Part shown: positions 5,614 through 6,022 of the stretch, piece after piece
How positions within the stretch are numbered: position 1 is the first letter of the stretch
Layout of the letters: every line of letters begins with the position of its first letter
Notes under the pieces: model-generated
The model's input: only the letters and a program-made list of their open reading frames with translations
Databases searched by the model: none
What the model was told of the DNA's origin: nothing
Made by a program: the position numbers and the translations under genes
DNA from: Lachnospiraceae bacterium
Lineage (GTDB): Bacteria > Bacillota > Clostridia > Lachnospirales > Lachnospiraceae
NCBI GenBank assembly: GCA_021202575.1
Contig: JAJQCU010000091.1
Span: 1-6,022 of the forward strand
Direction of reading: 5' to 3'
Length of the DNA: 6,022 nucleotides

Positions 5614-6022
5614 TCAGCTCTCTGATATTGCAAAAAGAATTCCCTCCGCGATGGCCTGCGCAAGCTCCTCCTGATAGCTCTCCGAACTCAGCATGCTGCA
5701 CTCCTGAGCGTTGGACAGATATCCCATCTCAATCAGCACCGCGGTCATAGTGGTATTGCGCAGGACAGACAGATCCTGTTCCCCGGTCTTTCTTGTCTCA
5801 ATCTGCGTGTACTCATCTATGTATTGCAGAATAGAATCCGCCAGTAAGCCGCCGTCCGAAGCCCCTGTGTAATAATAGCACTCCAGGCCCCTGATGGAGC
5901 TGCTGTCCTCATAATAATTGCAGTGCAGACTGATGAAATAATCAGCGCCGCCGTCATTGGCCAACGCCGCCCGCTCCTCCAAATCCAGATTTTCGTCGGA
6001 GGTTCTGGTCAGAAGCACCTGG
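5614..6022 (-). CDS. N-acetylmuramoyl-L-alanine amidase (Amidase_3 family), C-terminal part (cut by right window edge)
   Basis: The last 135 or so codons are present; the frame stays open to the right edge, so the start and the first zinc-binding block are missing. The visible part follows the zinc-dependent Amidase_3 (CwlD/LytC/AmiC type) pattern: VLLTRTSDE, LEERAALAN, then FISLHCN with a zinc-ligand His, GLECYYY, the SVLRNTTMTAVLIEMGYLSN block with the catalytic Glu (in LIEMGY), and a closing helix AIAEGILFAI. These enzymes cut the amide bond between MurNAc and L-alanine in peptidoglycan outside the membrane. The protein ends directly after the catalytic domain, so any signal peptide or wall-binding repeats would be N-terminal and outside the window. 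The gene is co-oriented with and 88 bp upstream of the regulator gene. Which amidase paralogue this is (spore-specific CwlD or vegetative) cannot be told. Confidence 0.9.
   Translation of the reverse strand, partial: QVLLTRTSDENLDLEERAALANDGGADYFISLHCNYYEDSSSIRGLECYYYTGASDGGLLADSILQYIDEYTQIETRKTGEQDLSVLRNTTMTAVLIEMGYLSNAQECSMLSSESYQEELAQAIAEGILFAISES

Overview
The window looks like chromosomal DNA from a Gram-positive anaerobe of the Clostridia, most likely a Lachnospiraceae-type gut bacterium. This is inferred from moderate GC content, strong GGAGG-type ribosome binding sites, a HisZ-type histidine-biosynthesis protein, a cell-wall amidase, an OmpR/HisKA two-component system and a Cof-type HAD phosphatase. 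No phage, transposase, CRISPR, rRNA or tRNA is visible. All genes except one lie on the minus strand.

Left part (1-735): the 5' end of hisZ runs off the left edge on the minus strand. Its promoter (TTGACA, 16 bp, TATACT) has an 18-bp palindrome lying exactly between the -35 and -10 boxes. It is followed by a leader of about 167 nt with two good hairpins but no recognisable T-box. Behind this promoter is about 190 bp of repeat-rich DNA: an 11-bp direct repeat with 26-bp period, four GAAATC-core repeats and two inverted repeats. A divergent plus-strand promoter (TTGATT, 17 bp, TAAGAT) then drives a small lipoprotein gene (735-1211) of unknown function.

Middle (1212-2288): the gap between the lipoprotein gene and the convergent Cof-type phosphatase gene is filled almost entirely by a 123-bp imperfect inverted repeat (1219-1341). 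The phosphatase gene (1346-2185) has its own ribosome binding site and lies 103 bp downstream of the signalling operon.

Right part (2289-6022): a tightly overlapping minus-strand operon encodes an OmpR-family response regulator, a two-transmembrane HAMP/HisKA sensor kinase (4-nt ATGA overlap) and a membrane-anchored extracytoplasmic protein of unrecognised family (17-nt overlap). The overlaps suggest that the third protein works with the kinase, perhaps as a sensing or restraining accessory. Upstream on the same strand, the window cuts into an N-acetylmuramoyl-L-alanine amidase gene, of which the C-terminal three quarters or so of the catalytic domain is present. A candidate promoter in the 88-bp gap fits the downstream start chosen for the regulator.

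Most of the window is ordinary housekeeping and signalling content. The points most worth a second look are the unrecognised third gene of the two-component operon, the hisZ control region, the repeat cluster behind it, and the 123-bp inverted repeat.
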